Positions 5,244-6,469 of a stretch of 6,469 bases of DNA are shown piece after piece. This stretch comes from an uncultured Actinomycetes bacterium (GTDB lineage Bacteria; Actinomycetota; Actinomycetes; Nanopelagicales; Nanopelagicaceae): NCBI GenBank assembly GCA_903875815.1, contig CAIQXR010000069.1, positions 1-6,469 of the forward strand. Reading direction: 5' to 3'. The translations under genes and the position numbers were made by a program. Position 1 is the first letter of the stretch. The number at the start of each line of letters is the position of its first letter. The notes below the pieces were generated by a model that searched no databases, was not told the DNA's origin, and saw only the letters and a list, made by a program, of their open reading frames with translations.

Positions 5244-5951
5244 TTGCTCACGTACTATGAAATATTGGGTCTGCAGCGCGGATGCACACAGAAGGAGGTG
5301 CAAAGCGCTCGAAAAGAATTAGCGAAGCGAAACCATCCAGACCAGGGTGGATCGCAAGAACTTATGAAGTTGATTAACTTAGCTGCGGATACCCTAGATA
5401 ACCCAGAGTTGCGTGCGAAGTACGACCAGTCACTCGATGCCGAAGCCGGTGGCCATGCCAGAAGTTTTGATGAGGACGCGGAAGAAAACGATCCTTATTA
5501 CGAGTCGCCAAATCCACAAAGAAGTCGGCCATATGGTGGCGCGTCAAATAATCCGAGCCCTGGGACCCAGAGTAATTATTCTTTTCCAAAGAAAACACGC
5601 TTCCAGTTTGTGCGTCTCTGGGATTTTGCCAAAAATCACTATTTCAGAATCGCTTCGCTCATTCAAGTTATTTTTTTGATCATTATTTTAAACATCAAGC
5701 AGAATCACCGCTATGTCGCGAGCACACGCTTGCTCAGTTTTGCTGGCATCGCCATAACGGTAATTCTCTACGCTTGGGCCCAGTATCTAGAGTGGAATAA
5801 GAAAACTGGAAAGACTTTCTTAGTCCTTAAAATCGTTATATCCGTGGTGACTATTCTTCCGGTTCTTTACGTTGCATACTTTCTGGCCGTTGGACTCGTG
5901 GTCATTGCTGTTCTTGGCGCTGTTGGTGCCATTTTGGAAATATTTTTTTAA
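5244..5951 (+). CDS. Membrane-bound J-domain (DnaJ-like) protein
   Basis: The 235-residue product starts with a J-domain at ~3-62: YYEILGL, a basic helix SARKELAKR, the catalytic HPD at 31-33, then the INLAADTLDNPELRAKYD close typical of the family. HPD-bearing J-domains stimulate ATP hydrolysis by DnaK-type Hsp70. A Pro/Ser/Asn-rich low-complexity linker (~65-118) leads to a membrane region with helices at ~134-150, ~161-180, ~191-212 and ~213-234. There is no Gly/Phe region, zinc finger or DnaJ C-terminal domain, so this is a type III J-protein that would recruit DnaK to the membrane. The start is TTG at 5244, the only usable one after the in-frame stop at 5220; its ribosome site is weak, so translation may depend on coupling to the gene ending at 5230. 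It ends 8 bases from the convergent ygfZ stop. Confidence 0.9.
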   Translation: MLTYYEILGLQRGCTQKEVQSARKELAKRNHPDQGGSQELMKLINLAADTLDNPELRAKYDQSLDAEAGGHARSFDEDAEENDPYYESPNPQRSRPYGGASNNPSPGTQSNYSFPKKTRFQFVRLWDFAKNHYFRIASLIQVIFLIIILNIKQNHRYVASTRLLSFAGIAITVILYAWAQYLEWNKKTGKTFLVLKIVISVVTILPVLYVAYFLAVGLVVIAVLGAVGAILEIFF

Positions 5952-5959
5952 ATCCGGCT

Positions 5960-6469
5960 CTAAAAACTCTGCTCCTGCGCCGCAACAACACCATCAGCAG
6001 TCAGCGTCGCATCCATCGGAACATTCCGCTTAATCACTGCGAGCGCGATTGGACCCAATTCATAATGTCGCGCAACGGTACCGATATAACCGACTTCTTT
6101 GCCATCAAATTCAACCTTTGATCCGGTTACCGGCATTGTGACTGCGCTGCCATCAAGATGCAAAAGCGTCAAGCGCCGCGGTGGTTGGCCAAGGTTAAAT
6201 ACCTTCGCCACCGTCTCTTGTCCGCGGTAACAACCCTTTTGCATATGGACCGAGTTATTTAAGAAACCAAGTTCATTCGGAATCGATTTGTGATCGGTCT
6301 CAAACAACAAGCGAGCCCGACCCGCGGCCACGCGTTCAGCATCCAACGCCCATGTGCCGACTTGGGTATGAGCAGAATTAAATGCAGTGATGGTCTCGGA
6401 TAGTTCATTACGTGGAACGAGTGCGTATGGCCCACCGATTGCATCGGTCAGCCCCGGTGCGCGCAAGAC
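5960..6469 (-). CDS. ygfZ: Folate-binding protein YgfZ, C-terminal part (5' end outside window)
   Basis: The frame is open to the right edge and gives 169 residues, about half of the usual 320-370. It contains the YgfZ signature KGCYRGQE at 6238-6215 (Cys at 6232-6230), preceded by IPNELGFLNNSV and followed by the small barrel-like C-terminal domain (VTGSKVEF, GYIGTV, ALAVIKR). YgfZ proteins are GcvT-like tetrahydrofolate-binding proteins that help build or repair certain iron-sulfur clusters; the motif cysteine is needed for activity in the Escherichia coli protein. The TTG at 6466 is not a start, since the reading frame continues past it. The stop at 5960 faces the J-domain gene. Confidence 0.93.
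   Translation of the reverse strand, partial: VLRAPGLTDAIGGPYALVPRNELSETITAFNSAHTQVGTWALDAERVAAGRARLLFETDHKSIPNELGFLNNSVHMQKGCYRGQETVAKVFNLGQPPRRLTLLHLDGSAVTMPVTGSKVEFDGKEVGYIGTVARHYELGPIALAVIKRNVPMDATLTADGVVAAQEQSF

Noticed and set aside
5916..5950. GGCGC/GTGCC hairpin followed by a T run as a terminator of the plus-strand operon
   Set aside because: The stem is only five pairs with a G-T, is within coding sequence, and the T run is more than ten bases away; too weak to annotate.

Overview
The window looks like chromosomal DNA from an actinobacterium of moderate GC. The freshwater planktonic lineages (Nanopelagicales/acI-like) would fit, but I cannot prove that from sequence alone. The pointers are a SigE-type ECF sigma factor, a DsrE-family protein ending in the form I associate with actinobacteria, a YgfZ with the KGCYxGQE signature, frequent GTG/TTG starts, and a probable leaderless gene.

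Layout. The left edge holds the 3' end of a DsrE-family gene (+, ends 199). The right edge holds the 3' half of ygfZ (-, ends 5960). Both are housekeeping-type genes and point into the window. Between them lies a compact block of seven genes. On the minus strand, in transcription order, are a small membrane protein (4147-3890), an ECF sigma factor (3796-3194), a single-pass membrane protein that is probably its anti-sigma factor (3201-2599, overlapping the sigma stop), and a large secreted Ig-like/pseudo-peptidase-like protein with an Ala-Pro linker (2556-217). Diverging on the plus strand from a 143-bp spacer are a membrane-anchored coiled-coil protein (4291-5076), a 50-residue cationic small protein (5078-5230) and a membrane J-domain protein (5244-5951).

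Main discovery. A two-part element, GGGATAAAT followed at constant spacing (14 bases between the two parts) by (C/A)GGT, lies upstream of three transcription units: the secreted protein gene, the sigma gene itself and the coiled-coil/J-domain operon. A weaker fourth copy with the same spacing, AGGATAAGT-N14-CGGC, lies upstream of the small membrane protein gene. The spacing fits ECF -35/-10 architecture, so the block reads as a self-contained, autoregulated ECF regulon. A membrane anti-sigma factor with an outside sensor domain would hold the sigma factor. Release would switch on the sigma pair, a secreted surface protein, two small membrane-active proteins, a coiled-coil membrane protein and a J-domain co-chaperone. 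The natural hypothesis is a cell-envelope stress or envelope-remodelling module. The regulatory logic is read from sequence; the physiological role is inference.

No RNA genes, insertion sequences, CRISPR arrays, tRNA-like attachment sites or convincing terminators were seen. There is no gene-free stretch longer than 300 bases.
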